This document shows, one piece after another, positions 20,942 through 21,217 of a DNA stretch of 21,217 nucleotides. The position numbers and the translations under genes are program-made. Positions within the stretch are counted from its first letter, which is position 1. Each line of letters starts with the position of its first letter. Source of the DNA: Candidatus Adlerbacteria bacterium RIFCSPHIGHO2_02_FULL_54_18 (GTDB lineage Bacteria; Patescibacteriota; Minisyncoccia; Phycocordibacterales; SBAW01); NCBI GenBank assembly GCA_001775445.1, contig MEWV01000018.1, positions 1-21,217 of the forward strand, written 5' to 3'. The notes under the pieces were generated by a model, which saw nothing but the letters and a program-made list of their open reading frames with translations, was not told the origin of the DNA and searched no databases.

Positions 20942-21217
20942 CTAATGTGTCTTGGATACAAATTCTTTTGCGGCGGCGGCGACCGCGGTCATGTCGACCG
21001 CATTTATGCACGGACCATAGGTGGAGTAGTCGTGGCCGTTTGGGCAGGCATCGGGCCGGCAGAAAACTTTCATCGGCGCGTCGCCGAACTGGTCTGTGCC
21101 GACCCACTGCAGGCCCTGGCAGGCGACCAAGACGACAAGAGGAGTGCACAAATGGGCCGCGATATGCGAGGTGCCGGTGCCGAGCGATACCATCGCCGCC
21201 GCTTGGTCTATAAGCGC
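20942..21217 (-). CDS. Glycosyltransferase family 9 (heptosyltransferase-like), C-terminal part (partial)
   Basis: The last 91 codons are in the window; the gene enters from the right edge. ALIDQAAAMVSLGTGTSHIA at the beginning of the visible part matches the donor-binding block of GT9 enzymes (usually D-T-G-x-x-H-x-A; here GTGTSHIA). It is followed by LCTPLVVLVACQGLQWVG, again family-like. A Cys-rich stretch (CRPDACPNGHDYSTYGPC) and a C-terminal helix (DMTAVAAAAKEF) follow. GT9 enzymes act in surface glycan synthesis, so the glycan locus probably continues to the right. It ends 11 bp before palindrome copy B. Confidence 0.75.
   Translation of the reverse strand, partial: ALIDQAAAMVSLGTGTSHIAAHLCTPLVVLVACQGLQWVGTDQFGDAPMKVFCRPDACPNGHDYSTYGPCINAVDMTAVAAAAKEFVSKTH

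Overview
This 21.2 kb window is a dense surface-glycan biosynthesis locus, nearly all on the minus strand. The organism is probably a bacterium of the Patescibacteria/Candidate Phyla Radiation (Parcubacteria-like). The evidence is a winged-helix protein with a Cas2-like C-terminal domain (PaaX-like), a type common in those genomes, together with very tight packing (ATGA and TAATG start/stop overlaps) and several promoters that sit almost on the start codon. The assignment is an inference; no rRNA or ribosomal gene is present.

Reading in the direction of transcription (right to left), the layout is as follows. (1) 20942-21217: 3' end of a glycosyltransferase family 9 gene. (2) 20302-20892: PaaX/Cas2-like gene bracketed by two copies of a 40 bp imperfect palindrome. 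(3) 19637-20212: a Nudix gene on the plus strand with its own promoter, Shine-Dalgarno site and terminator. (4) 19493-13347: a phosphonate operon made of a cytidylyltransferase-PEP mutase fusion, phosphonopyruvate decarboxylase, a phosphonoacetaldehyde reductase-like alcohol dehydrogenase, a CDP-alcohol phosphatidyltransferase-like membrane enzyme and a large glycosyltransferase-like protein. (5) 13327-10274: a GNAT acetyltransferase, a PseA-type N-acetyl-sugar amidotransferase and an amidase-signature protein. (6) 10206-5628: PseB, PseC, HisH-like, HisF-like and a second PseA-type amidotransferase. (7) 5188-5631: a small PseH-like acetyltransferase on the plus strand. (8) 5112-1: a YdcF/DUF218 protein, the pseudaminic acid synthase PseI, a Gfo/Idh/MocA oxidoreductase, a DegT aminotransferase, an SpsF-like cytidylyltransferase and the start of an ABC exporter.

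Together the genes predict a glycan that carries an acetamidino-modified pseudaminic (nonulosonic) acid and a 2-hydroxyethylphosphonate (HEP) group. PepM, Ppd and the reductase would make HEP. The fused cytidylyltransferase would activate it as CDP-HEP, and the CDP-alcohol transferase would place it on an acceptor. PseB, PseC, a GNAT enzyme and PseI make the nonulosonic acid, the SpsF-like protein probably activates it with CMP, and HisH/HisF feed ammonia to the PseA-type enzymes for amidination. The UDP-sugar hydrolase PseG is the one expected step not found. The combination of phosphonate tailoring with amidinated nonulosonate in a probable CPR genome is the candidate undescribed system. No RNA genes, insertion sequences or CRISPR arrays were seen, and no gene-free stretch exceeds about 150 bp.
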